This document shows positions 47,612-54,767 of a stretch of DNA of 64,000 nt, piece after piece. The notes below the pieces were generated by a model. The model was given only the letters and a program-made list of their open reading frames with translations. It had not been told where the DNA came from and did not search any database. The position numbers and the translations under genes are program-made. Every line of letters begins with the position of its first letter. Within the stretch, counting starts at the first letter, position 1. This DNA comes from an uncultured Acidimicrobiales bacterium (GTDB taxonomy: Bacteria; Actinomycetota; Acidimicrobiia; Acidimicrobiales; Aldehydirespiratoraceae). The stretch lies in assembly GCA_951812975.1 (NCBI GenBank), contig CATOTC010000001.1, positions 1,086,001 to 1,150,000 on the forward strand. The letters are read 5' to 3'.

Positions 47612-48208
47612 ATGCAAAATGTCGTACCGGCTCACATCGTCCACAAGGTGATCTGGCTGATACTGGGATTCGCGGGAGTGATCGTTGCCGCGATTGTTCT
47701 CACCAGCATTGTTGACGCGCACGACGACGACAGTGGTGCAACTGGGCCCGAGCTGGACACCGTGACGGTGTTGAGGCAGGTCTGGGCGCAAACATACAAT
47801 CCATGTGCCGAGATCTCGAGGATCAAAGGGTCAGGTGGCGAATCAGGCGACCTTCGAGAGTTGGGCATGTTTGCGTCCGTTTCGGGGCTTCCTCCGGTCC
47901 GCAGTTCGAGGTTCCAGAGTTGTTCCTCGAACGGCCTGACGGGCGAGGTGGCCCTGTCCTTTGTGATCAATGACAGCCTCACGCTGGTAATCAGCAACTC
48001 AGATTACGAGCGGGCACACTTGATCGGCCAACTGCACTTGAACAGCCTTCTGGATCCGACTTCCCAGCCCACCGAACTGCAAAATGATGCTAGCCCCGAC
48101 AAACCGATGAGCGCATCGGTTTACCGGAACGACCCATCTGACAATTCAGCAGTTGTTGGGTCGTCCTCTGTCAGCATCAACGACCTTCTGAGGATTGAAG
48201 AGCGATGA
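47612..48208 (+). CDS. Membrane-anchored extracytoplasmic protein of unknown function
   Basis: A 198-residue protein I do not recognise. One hydrophobic segment near the N-terminus (VIWLILGFAGVIVAAIVLTSIV, about 13-34) is followed by DAHDDDSG and an extracellular domain of about 160 residues, rich in Ser, Asn and Asp with cysteines in YNPCAEIS and FQSCSSNG that could pair. The end (SSSVSINDLLRIEER) is charged. It starts behind TGGAGGAAAGAT and overlaps the next gene by 4 nt, so the two are probably co-translated. It sits directly under island promoter 1. Confidence 0.7.
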   Translation: MQNVVPAHIVHKVIWLILGFAGVIVAAIVLTSIVDAHDDDSGATGPELDTVTVLRQVWAQTYNPCAEISRIKGSGGESGDLRELGMFASVSGLPPVRSSRFQSCSSNGLTGEVALSFVINDSLTLVISNSDYERAHLIGQLHLNSLLDPTSQPTELQNDASPDKPMSASVYRNDPSDNSAVVGSSSVSINDLLRIEER

Positions 48209-48711
48209 ACACCAAGATGTATCAAATCAGAACAGCGGCGTTCGTCCGTATTGTTTTCATGGTAGGCGGTGCAGCGATAGCGATCACACTGTTGGTAGTT
48301 CTATCGGTAGTGGTTCCGTCATCACAGAGAGCCAGCGCATCACACAGCGGATGGGTTCATGAAACCTCCGAGTACCACAGCGGCGCTCACAACTCAATCC
48401 ATCACATGAGCGGAGACACTCGAGTCACCGGGACAACAGCATCGTATCTCTACGCTGATATCATTGTGTACCATACCAGCAACAACACCGCGCATGGACG
48501 CAGAGAATTCAGTTGTACGGTATGCACGAGTATCACGACTAGCCCTGTGACATTCTCCGGTGTTCTACATAGTCACCGAGTGGTCTATACGGGCTGTGGC
48601 AAGACATCAGACGGTCATGTCCTCCCCAACAACGGCGGACCCCTGCCTTTTCATGACTGCACTAACAATATTCCTCACGGCGACGTCGATGTGCATGACT
48701 TCTACCACTGA
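48205..48711 (+). CDS. Secreted His- and Cys-containing protein of unknown function
   Basis: A 168-residue protein I do not recognise. An N-terminal signal or anchor (IVFMVGGAAIAITLLVVLSVVV, about 17-38) precedes a domain unusually rich in histidine (HSGWVHETSEYHSGAHNSIHH near its start; HDCTNNIPHGDVDVHDFYH at the end). It has four cysteines (CTVC, TGCGK, HDC), as in a metal-binding or disulphide-stabilised exoprotein. Base composition is clearly less GC-rich than the ribosomal genes, suggesting transfer. It overlaps the upstream gene by ATGA. No function is claimed. Confidence 0.7.
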   Translation: MNTKMYQIRTAAFVRIVFMVGGAAIAITLLVVLSVVVPSSQRASASHSGWVHETSEYHSGAHNSIHHMSGDTRVTGTTASYLYADIIVYHTSNNTAHGRREFSCTVCTSITTSPVTFSGVLHSHRVVYTGCGKTSDGHVLPNNGGPLPFHDCTNNIPHGDVDVHDFYH

Positions 48712-48743
48712 GTCGCCAAGCACCGCGGAGAGAAGTCCGCGCA

Positions 48744-48910
48744 ATCGTATCCGACCAAGAAACAGCCTCCCGACCAACGGGCATTGCTGCGCCGTTAAAC
48801 CCCTCCCCAGTGTGCCCCACAGCACAGCCAGAGAGGACCTGCACCACGGGTCCTCTCTGTGCACTTGAGGGGCTTCTAGAGAGGATGACGAGCGGCGGGG
48901 ACGGTTCGTG
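48744..48910 (+). repeat. Terminator cassette, copy A
   Basis: This 167-bp segment is highly similar to 50810-50976. In copy B the first part encodes the last codons of the anti-sigma candidate; here the same sequence lies after an unrelated gene and has lost one A, so it no longer reads in frame. The minus strand at its right end keeps a similar C-terminus (HPGESPAVTRTVPA here, HPGEGRLVARTVPA in copy B). Confidence 0.8.
48830..48858 (+). terminator. Terminator hairpin, copy A
   Basis: Perfect 10-bp stem AGAGAGGACC/GGTCCTCTCT with a 9-nt loop, 118 nt after the secreted-protein gene. No T tract, but the identical hairpin follows the anti-sigma candidate, supporting a terminator role. Confidence 0.7.
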
Positions 48911-48945
48911 TGACAGCCGGACTTTCACCTGGATGCGGGACAAAC

Positions 48946-48995
48946 CAAGAAATCTGAGATTTCTTGTAACGGAACGGTGAGACGGGCAAAGAACA
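48946..48995 (+). promoter_or_regulatory. Island promoter 2: perfect 21-bp palindrome plus TTGTAAC and GGGCAAAG
   Basis: CAAGAAATCT, G, AGATTTCTTG (48946-48966) is a perfect palindrome. TTGTAAC (48964-48970) overlaps its right end, and CGGGCAAAGAACA (48983-48995) follows after 12 nt. It precedes the crystallin-like gene, which is followed by the ECF sigma and anti-sigma genes. Confidence 0.65.
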
Positions 48996-49020
48996 AGACA
49001 CACAACCTAGGAGTGGAGGA

Positions 49021-49557
49021 TTGATTGCTGTGGGGCCTACAAGGAGATTTAGTCGAGGGAAAGCGAGACGAGCGTGCAATTCCAGAGCTTGGGCAGTATT
49101 GATCTGCATCGGATTGCTGGCAGTGCTGTCGCCTGTCGCTGGAGCGGCTGCGCAGGGCATTCAGCAGGAGTCTCATTGTGTTGTCGAGGTGAGCGGCGGT
49201 ACCGCGACAGAGGCGGGTTGTTTCGAGTCTCTTCGAGCGGCTCGCAACAGCGTCTCGAAGAGCAGCGCCAGAGGCGTGGCGGGAGCCCGGTCATCGAGTG
49301 TGCTCGGGGTTCATTTCAAGGGTCAGAACTACACCGGATCCTCGATCACGATCACAGGGTCAGGATGCTCGGGTCTGGTCTGGAAGCCGTCTGGATCGTG
49401 GAACAACAACATCGAGTCGAGCTATCACTACTGTGGAGGGTCGCCGACCAAGTTCTACGACTCGTCGTCTTGTTCCGGGTCGCACCAACCGATTCATGGT
49501 TCGGCGCCGAGCCTTGGGTGGATGAACAACCGTGCGTCCTGTGTCCGCTACGGCTGA
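49021..49557 (+). CDS. Secreted beta/gamma-crystallin-like or I36-inhibitor-like protein
   Basis: A 178-residue exported protein. A basic start, then AWAVLICIGLLAVLSPVAGAAAQ forms a signal peptide cleaved near residue 45. The mature C-terminal 90 residues (GVHFKGQNYTGSSITITGSG, SGSWNNNIESSYHYCGG, KFYDSSSCSG, LGWMNNRASCVRYG) have the two-repeat character of secreted beta/gamma-crystallin or peptidase-inhibitor I36 proteins of actinobacteria, with paired cysteines. The match is from memory of the family pattern. TTG 49021 has TAGGAG at 7 nt; GTG 49030 has GGAGG at 10 nt. The sigma factor gene follows after about 32 nt. Confidence 0.6.
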   Translation: MIAVGPTRRFSRGKARRACNSRAWAVLICIGLLAVLSPVAGAAAQGIQQESHCVVEVSGGTATEAGCFESLRAARNSVSKSSARGVAGARSSSVLGVHFKGQNYTGSSITITGSGCSGLVWKPSGSWNNNIESSYHYCGGSPTKFYDSSSCSGSHQPIHGSAPSLGWMNNRASCVRYG

Positions 49558-49589
49558 CGCCCGAGTTCCAATCATGCGAGACTGAGTTG

Positions 49590-50123
49590 GTGAGCGACTC
49601 GGCGGCGGATCACCGCCTCGGCGACCCGACGGTGTTCGACGCGTTCTATCGGAATCATGCCGAGAGCCTTCTGCGATACTTCTATCGACGTACCGACGAC
49701 CCCGACGTCGCCGCGGACCTCTGCGCTGAGACGTTCGCCGCTGCTCTCATCAACAGTCGCCAGTTCAACGCCGACCGGGGCAGCGCTGCGGCATGGCTCT
49801 ACGGGATCGCCAAACGCCAGCTCGCAATGTACTGGCGCCGGCGCAAAGTTGCTGACCGTGCCAGAAGACGGCTGGGCATTCCCCAAGAATCCATAGATGA
49901 GGAATCGGTTCAGGCACTTCGCCGAACCGAGGACATTCTCGACGGGGCCGCCGCGTTGGACGCACTCGACAAACTCCCTTCGAGACTTCGCAGGGCCGTA
50001 CGGATGCGAGTCATCGACCAAATCGAATACCCTGAAATCGCCGACCAACTAAACTGCAGTCCAGGTGCCGCCCGGACCCGTGTGAGCCGCGGCCTTCACC
50101 AGTTGAACGAGATGCTGACATGA
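49590..50123 (+). CDS. ECF RNA polymerase sigma factor of the island
   Basis: A 177-residue sigma factor. Region 2 contains FDAFYRNHAESLLRYFYRRT and DLCAETFAAALINSRQF, then GSAAAWLYGIAKRQLAMYWRRRKV. Region 4 reads LPSRLRRAVRMRVIDQIEY, then EIADQLNCSPGAARTRVSRGL. GTG 49590 is chosen because homology begins soon after; TTG 49587 is adjacent. It overlaps the next gene by ATGA, as sigma/anti-sigma pairs usually do. It probably recognises the shared TTGTAAC elements upstream, which is inference. Confidence 0.9.
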   Translation: MSDSAADHRLGDPTVFDAFYRNHAESLLRYFYRRTDDPDVAADLCAETFAAALINSRQFNADRGSAAAWLYGIAKRQLAMYWRRRKVADRARRRLGIPQESIDEESVQALRRTEDILDGAAALDALDKLPSRLRRAVRMRVIDQIEYPEIADQLNCSPGAARTRVSRGLHQLNEMLT

Positions 50124-50857
50124 CCGGCGGCAACACCTCCGAAATCCCGTTCCTTGAACGGTTGGGACAACACCTCCACGACGCGGCGACTGAGCGCGCC
50201 GCCGTGCCCCAGCGTCAGCGGCACCGTTCACCGGTCCTCGCAATGTCGTTGGCCGGAGTGCTGGCGGTGGTAGCTGCCACCCTTGTGATTCTGTGGCCCC
50301 GGGCCGAGCCAGCCCGGGCCTTCACCATCACCCAAACCAACGGAACGATCCGGGTCGAAGTATCCAACCTCGTCACAAACCCCGACGCAGCAGCGGCACA
50401 ACTCCAAGACGCCGGACTAAACGCAAGGCTTAGAGCCGTTCCGGTTCCAGACGGACTGGTAGGTCACGTAGTCTCACTCGAGGTCCACGGCGACTTCGAG
50501 GTGGAGACGACTCGCGACACCAGGGGCGTCACGGCCTTCGAAGTCGAGGGGGCCGGCTTCTTCGTCGTGAACTACGGACGCCCCGCTGCGGATGAAGAAA
50601 CGTACATTGCCACCCAGTCCAGCCTTCACTGCGCGGCGTGGCGAGGTCGACGCGTCGGAGACATCCGCTCAGAGATTGAGAACTCCCTCGAAACGATCCG
50701 CTGGCAAATGTTCAACACATCGGACTACCAGCTCACAGAAGTACAACAACCCGACACGAACGCCTTCATTCAAGACGTGGTCCCACTCAGCACCCAAGAA
50801 TCGATCATCATCGTATCCGACCAAGAAAACAGCCTCCCAACCAACGGGGCATGCTAG
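50120..50857 (+). CDS. Membrane-anchored probable anti-sigma factor
   Basis: A 245-residue protein without a zinc motif. The cytoplasmic N-terminus of about 38 residues (IPFLERLGQHLHDAATERAA) could bind sigma. A single membrane segment follows (SPVLAMSLAGVLAVVAATLVILW, about 37-59), then an extracytoplasmic domain of about 180 residues with a Cys pair (LHCAAW and the C-terminal NGAC). The position, overlapping the ECF sigma gene, is the main reason for the call. The last codons are part of the cassette duplicated at 48744. The hairpin at 50896-50924 terminates the transcript. Confidence 0.65.
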   Translation: MTGGNTSEIPFLERLGQHLHDAATERAAVPQRQRHRSPVLAMSLAGVLAVVAATLVILWPRAEPARAFTITQTNGTIRVEVSNLVTNPDAAAAQLQDAGLNARLRAVPVPDGLVGHVVSLEVHGDFEVETTRDTRGVTAFEVEGAGFFVVNYGRPAADEETYIATQSSLHCAAWRGRRVGDIRSEIENSLETIRWQMFNTSDYQLTEVQQPDTNAFIQDVVPLSTQESIIIVSDQENSLPTNGAC

Positions 50858-50976
50858 GCCAAACCCCCGTCCCCAATGTGCCCCACAGCACAGCCAGAGA
50901 GGACCCGCACCCCGGGTCCTCTCTGCGCATTTGAGGGACCTCTAAAGAGCGCTGTGAACGGCGGGGACGGTGCGGG
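50810..50976 (+). repeat. Terminator cassette, copy B
   Basis: It includes the last codons of the anti-sigma candidate (VSDQENSLPTNGAC), the 10-bp hairpin, and on the minus strand the end of a convergent degenerate frame. Copy A is at 48744-48910. Confidence 0.8.
50896..50924 (+). terminator. Terminator hairpin, copy B
   Basis: Perfect AGAGAGGACC/GGTCCTCTCT stem with a 9-nt loop, 39 nt after the anti-sigma candidate. It could act in both directions. Confidence 0.75.
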
Positions 50977-51190
50977 CAACCAGTCGCCCTTCGCCGGGGT
51001 GCTCACCATCCACCCACCAAGTGCTTTTGCTGCCGGCGAGCCGCGAGCATTGACCCGAAGCGTCGCCGAGTTGGTCGCGCCAACGCTGCAACTCGGGGGC
51101 AACGGCCAGCGCGGGGGTTCGAGATCGTTGCCGTTGTCGCCGATCGGCCCGCCGAGTCGGTCCCACTGCGCATAAAACGGCTCTTGAGGT
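50942..51190 (-). pseudogene. Degenerate minus-strand coding remnant
   Basis: Reading leftwards, EPFYAQWDRLGGPIGDNGNDL lies in one frame. After a shift at a C-rich tract, ALAVAPELQRWRDQLGDASG continues to WWVDGEHPGEGRLVARTVPA and a stop at 50942-50944. The first part faintly resembles LGFP-type cell-wall repeats. The related C-terminus at copy A (HPGESPAVTRTVPA) supports it having once been coding. The rest of the gap to truA holds no gene. Confidence 0.35.
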
Positions 51191-51280
51191 TTTCCCCCCG
51201 TGTCAATTCAAGCTTGAGATATTTCGGGGCAAAGAGTCGAGCCTGCGCGTCCTTCCCGAACTCGCGTAGGCTCGCGGTTG

Positions 51281-52084
51281 ATGCCTTGCAGTGACTCCTT
51301 GGCGGTGCCGCCACCGGCCGGGTTCGTCCGGGTGCGGATGGATGTCGCATATGACGGGACGCCGTTTCACGGTTTTGCCCGCAACCCGGACGTGGTCACG
51401 GTGCAACAGTCACTTGAGGACACGCTGTCGCAGGTACTGCGCCACCCGGTCTCCATCACCGGAGCTGGACGCACCGACGCCGGAGTCCATGCTCGTGGTC
51501 AGGTCGTCTCGTTCGACGCCGACGAGTCGCATTTTGAGCCGACCGCGTTGAGCCGGGCCCTCAATCGCATGCTGGGTCCGACGATCGCGGTCGACAGGAT
51601 CGAGGCGACCGCGCCCACGTTCGACGCCCGCTTCAGCTGCACCGCTCGCAGCTACCGCTACCACGTCTTCAACCGGGCCGTACTTGATCCGCTCACCAGG
51701 CATTTCACCTGGCATGTACGCGACCACCTCGACATCGAGGCTATGCAACAAGCGAGCAGTGCGATTGTCGGCACTCACGACTTCAGTTCGTTCTCGAAGC
51801 GCAACAAGAGCAAGCCACAGCAACTGTTCGTGCGCACAGTTCGCGAGGCGCATTGGCACCGGTCCGGCGCCAGTGTTTCCGGCGACATCGTTACTTTCGA
51901 GATCACGGCCAGTGCGTTCACTCATCAGATGGTGCGGAGCCTGGTGGGTATGTGTGTCGAGATCGGCCGCGGTCGGCGTGATGTCGCCGATATGGGTGTG
52001 GTGCTGCGGGCCTTGAGCCGAGAGTCCGCCCCGAGCCCTGCGCCCAGTCGCGGCCTGGTGCTGTGGCGTGCCCACTACGACTGA
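51281..52084 (+). CDS. truA: tRNA pseudouridine(38-40) synthase TruA
   Basis: A 267-residue pseudouridine synthase modifying the tRNA anticodon stem-loop. It has RMDVAYDGTPFHGFARNPDV, the catalytic GRTDAGVHARGQV (Asp nucleophile), DARFSCTARSYRYHVFNR and HQMVRSLVGMCVEIGRG. ATG 51281 is used; TTG 51278 is one codon upstream. A TAGGCT -10-like box ends 5 to 8 nt before these codons, suggesting a leaderless mRNA. Normally adjacent to rplQ; here separated by the island. Confidence 0.95.
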   Translation: MPCSDSLAVPPPAGFVRVRMDVAYDGTPFHGFARNPDVVTVQQSLEDTLSQVLRHPVSITGAGRTDAGVHARGQVVSFDADESHFEPTALSRALNRMLGPTIAVDRIEATAPTFDARFSCTARSYRYHVFNRAVLDPLTRHFTWHVRDHLDIEAMQQASSAIVGTHDFSSFSKRNKSKPQQLFVRTVREAHWHRSGASVSGDIVTFEITASAFTHQMVRSLVGMCVEIGRGRRDVADMGVVLRALSRESAPSPAPSRGLVLWRAHYD

Positions 52085-52141
52085 GCAGCGCCATGAATCA
52101 GGCGCCGTGAATCAGACGAAGTGGGCCTGGAAATGTGTCGT

Positions 52142-52171
52142 TTGAACCTCAGGGCCGTAGCCTCATACAGT
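52142..52171 (+). promoter_or_regulatory. Promoter for rplM-rpsI
   Basis: TTGAAC (52142-52147), an 18-nt spacer and TACAGT (52166-52171), 25 nt before the rplM start. Confidence 0.55.
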
Positions 52172-52195
52172 CCCGTATTTGTTTCGGAGAGTTCC

Positions 52196-52666
52196 GTGTC
52201 CACCACCGCAGTCAAGGCCAGCGAAATCGAACGTAGTTGGCATGTCGTTGATGCCGAAGGCCTGGTCCTCGGTCGGCTCGCTACCGAAGTCGCCAACATC
52301 CTGCGCGGCAAGCACAAGGCCATCTACTCTCCCCACCTCGACACGGGAGACCATGTCATCATCGTCAACGCCGACAAGGTCGTGTTGACGGGCGGCAAAG
52401 CCGAGAAGAAGGTTCTGTACACCCACTCGGGCTACCCCGGTGGGATCAAGGCCGAAACCTACGGGAACAAGCTCTCCCGCAAGCCCGAACAGGCGGTGCT
52501 CGACACCGTTCGGGGGATGATCCCCAAGACTCGGCTCGGACGTTCCCAGATCAAGAAACTGAAGGTCTACGCGGGTCCTGTGCATCCTCATGAAGCGCAG
52601 AAACCGCAGCCGCTGGAGATCCCCCATGCTGTGGCGCGTGGGCAAGTAGAACAAGGTCAAAGCTGA
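52196..52666 (+). CDS. rplM: 50S ribosomal protein L13
   Basis: A 156-residue L13, an early 50S assembly protein. It has [41 protein letters not shown] and [25 protein letters not shown] 52196 follows CGGAGAGTTCC; the open frame upstream overlaps the promoter. Slightly longer than usual at the C-terminus. Overlaps rpsI by a base. Confidence 0.96.
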   Translation: MSTTAVKASEIERSWHVVDAEGLVLGRLATEVANILRGKHKAIYSPHLDTGDHVIIVNADKVVLTGGKAEKKVLYTHSGYPGGIKAETYGNKLSRKPEQAVLDTVRGMIPKTRLGRSQIKKLKVYAGPVHPHEAQKPQPLEIPHAVARGQVEQGQS

Positions 52667-53058
52667 TGTCTTCACCAATAATGCAGTCCACGGGACGCCG
52701 TAAGCGTTCCGTCGCCCGGGTCAGGTTCCGGTCCGGGAACGGGGTGGTCACGGTCAACGGAAGGACCCTCGACGACTATTTCCCGTCGCGCACGCACCGC
52801 ATGCTCTCAACCGAGCCGCTGGAAGTGACAGAAACGAACGAGACATTCGACATCGATGCCACGATTCACGGCGGCGGCACCAGTGGTCAGGCCGGTGCGC
52901 TCCGGCTCGGTATTGCCCGGGGTCTGGTGAAGATCGACGTCGAGCACCGTGATGCGCTCAAGAAGGCCGGTTTCCTCACCCGCGATCCTCGCAAGAAGGA
53001 GTCCAAGAAGTACGGTCTCAAGAAGGCCCGCAAGGCTCCTCAGTACAGCAAGCGTTAA
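52666..53058 (+). CDS. rpsI: 30S ribosomal protein S9
   Basis: A 130-residue S9 whose C-terminal tail ([12 protein letters not shown]) reaches the P-site tRNA. It has [24 protein letters not shown], then [20 protein letters not shown] second Met at codon 6 is a possible start. Normal length. Confidence 0.97.
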   Translation: MSSPIMQSTGRRKRSVARVRFRSGNGVVTVNGRTLDDYFPSRTHRMLSTEPLEVTETNETFDIDATIHGGGTSGQAGALRLGIARGLVKIDVEHRDALKKAGFLTRDPRKKESKKYGLKKARKAPQYSKR

Positions 53059-53106
53059 CCCTTTGGGCGGCACCCTCCAGTCTCGTTCGGCCTTCGGGCT
53101 CGGGGC

Positions 53107-53138
53107 CCTTCGGTGTTGAGGGCCTTCGGTGTTGGGAC
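53107..53138 (+). repeat. 16-bp tandem repeat in the rpsI-glmM spacer
   Basis: CCTTCGGTGTTGAGGG (53107-53122) is followed by CCTTCGGTGTTGGGAC (53123-53138), identical over the first 12 bases. The 104-nt spacer contains no gene. Confidence 0.5.
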
Positions 53139-53162
53139 AGAGTGGGTTTTGAGGGAGAGTTC

Positions 53163-54617
53163 GTGAGCCTGCGTTTCGGTACCGACGGTGTGCGCGGTGA
53201 CACGCGCACGGTGTTGAGCGCTGCTGCAGTCGCCGCGCTGGGCCGTGCAGGAGCGGAGGTTCTCGGTCCGCAGGGCTTTGCGGTGGGGCGCGACACCCGC
53301 GCTTCGAGTCCTGAATTCGCTGCCGCCGTCCACAGAGGTGTCGCTGCGGCCGGCGGACATTCAGACGATCTAGGAGTAGTGGCCACTCCTGTTGTGGCCC
53401 GCTGGTGCCACGACTACGGGGTTGCCGGCGCGGTGGTGTCCGCCTCACACAATCCGTGGCATGACAACGGGGTGAAGTTCTTCGCCGCGGGCGGGCTGAA
53501 GCTCAGCGAGGACGCCCAGCAGCAGATCCAGGATCGCTTCGACCAATATCTCGACATGGAGTACCTCGACGCACGATCCGTCGACGTGGACAGCACCGCG
53601 GCCCCAGACTGGGTCGACCAGCACACCGTCGACCAGCACACCGTCGACCAGCACAGCGTCGACCGACACAGCGTCGACCGACACAGCGTCGTCCAGCACA
53701 GGGTCGACCGACACAGCGAGGCCGTCGAGCGTCATCTGAGCGCTGTAGTCGACAGCCTTGAGGGTCGCACCCTCGAGGGGTTGAAGGTCGTGGCGGACCT
53801 CGCCAACGGAGCCGCGACAACTACCGCTGCACTGGCCTTGACCCGACTCGGCGCAGAACTGACGGTCATCCACGACTCCCCCGACGGTCACAACATCAAT
53901 GACGGTTGCGGATCCACCGATCTCACATCCCTTCAGCAGACGGTGGTCGAAAGGCGAGCTGATGCGGGTCTGGGGTTCGACGGCGACGCCGACCGGTTGC
54001 TCGCTGTCGATGCCGACGGCACACTCGTCGACGGCGACCAGATAATCGCGATCTGCGCGTTGGACCGGCACGAACGTCAGGTGCTCACCGACAACGCCGT
54101 GGTCGTCACTGCGATGACCAATCTCGGGTTCCGGCTCGCCATGGATGCTGCAGGCATCGAAGTCGTCGAGACCAGAGTCGGTGATCGCTATGTGCTTGAA
54201 GCTCTCAGCGCCAGGGGCCTCTCACTGGGTGGGGAGCAGTCCGGTCATGTGATATTCCTGGATCTGGCGACTACCGGCGATGGACTGCTGACCGCGGTCC
54301 AGCTGTTGGACATCGTGGTCCGCCGCAACACCAGCCTCGCCGGGCTGGCCACCGGGGCAATGACCCGCCTGCCGCAAGTGCTGTCCAACGTTGCGGTGTC
54401 GACGCCGATCTCTGAGGGCGAGGCGCAACTGCTCGACCACCGTTGCGCTCCGCTGATAGATGCGGCGATGGCTCGGCTGGCCGGCAGGGGTCGGATTCTG
54501 ATTCGGCCGTCCGGCACCGAACCCCTGGTTCGGGTGATGGTCGAAGCCGACACGATCGCTGAAGCACAGATGGAAGCGGATGCTCTGGCGATCGCGGTCG
54601 CACACATGCTCGCCTGA
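53163..54617 (+). CDS. glmM: Phosphoglucosamine mutase with pentapeptide-repeat insertion
   Basis: Converts glucosamine-6-P to glucosamine-1-P for UDP-GlcNAc and peptidoglycan. It has the start LRFGTDGVRG, phosphoserine loop SASHNP (S95), the metal site D273-G-D275-A-D277-R, sugar-binding GGEQSGH and phosphate-binding RPSGTEP. At 484 residues it is about 35-40 longer than usual. The excess is a run of seven pentapeptides of the form V-D-(Q/R)-H-(T/S) at residues 151-185. GTG 53163 is taken as start (MSLRFGTDG, family N-terminus). glmS follows after 150 nt. Confidence 0.95.
   Translation: MSLRFGTDGVRGDTRTVLSAAAVAALGRAGAEVLGPQGFAVGRDTRASSPEFAAAVHRGVAAAGGHSDDLGVVATPVVARWCHDYGVAGAVVSASHNPWHDNGVKFFAAGGLKLSEDAQQQIQDRFDQYLDMEYLDARSVDVDSTAAPDWVDQHTVDQHTVDQHSVDRHSVDRHSVVQHRVDRHSEAVERHLSAVVDSLEGRTLEGLKVVADLANGAATTTAALALTRLGAELTVIHDSPDGHNINDGCGSTDLTSLQQTVVERRADAGLGFDGDADRLLAVDADGTLVDGDQIIAICALDRHERQVLTDNAVVVTAMTNLGFRLAMDAAGIEVVETRVGDRYVLEALSARGLSLGGEQSGHVIFLDLATTGDGLLTAVQLLDIVVRRNTSLAGLATGAMTRLPQVLSNVAVSTPISEGEAQLLDHRCAPLIDAAMARLAGRGRILIRPSGTEPLVRVMVEADTIAEAQMEADALAIAVAHMLA
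53613..53717 (+). repeat. Seven in-frame 15-bp tandem repeats inside glmM
   Basis: Units are GTCGACCAGCACACC and close variants (CAG/CGA and ACC/AGC/AGG changes), each coding V-D-(Q/R)-H-(T/S/R), with one VVQHR unit. The array lies in domain 1-2 of the mutase, away from catalytic motifs. Confidence 0.9.
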
Positions 54618-54767
54618 CACCGAAACCCGGGGCGCCGCAGCACCTGATCGGAACGTATCGACCCCCGGGCGGTCATCGCCCATCGTACGCGCGCCCCCTA
54701 GACTGGTCTGAGAGTTCGGGCCCCCAGAAGCCTCGACCTGACAGCTCAGCCCCGTATTGGAGGACCT

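Noticed and set aside
48876..49160. Minus-strand 94-codon frame across island promoter 2
   Set aside because: Only its last 20 or so codons resemble the copy B remnant; the rest crosses the promoter and the signal-peptide region of the plus-strand gene.
51205..51240. Third copy of the island promoter before truA
   Set aside because: GGGGCAAAGAGTC and nearby ATTTC are reminiscent, but TTGTAAC and the palindrome are absent.
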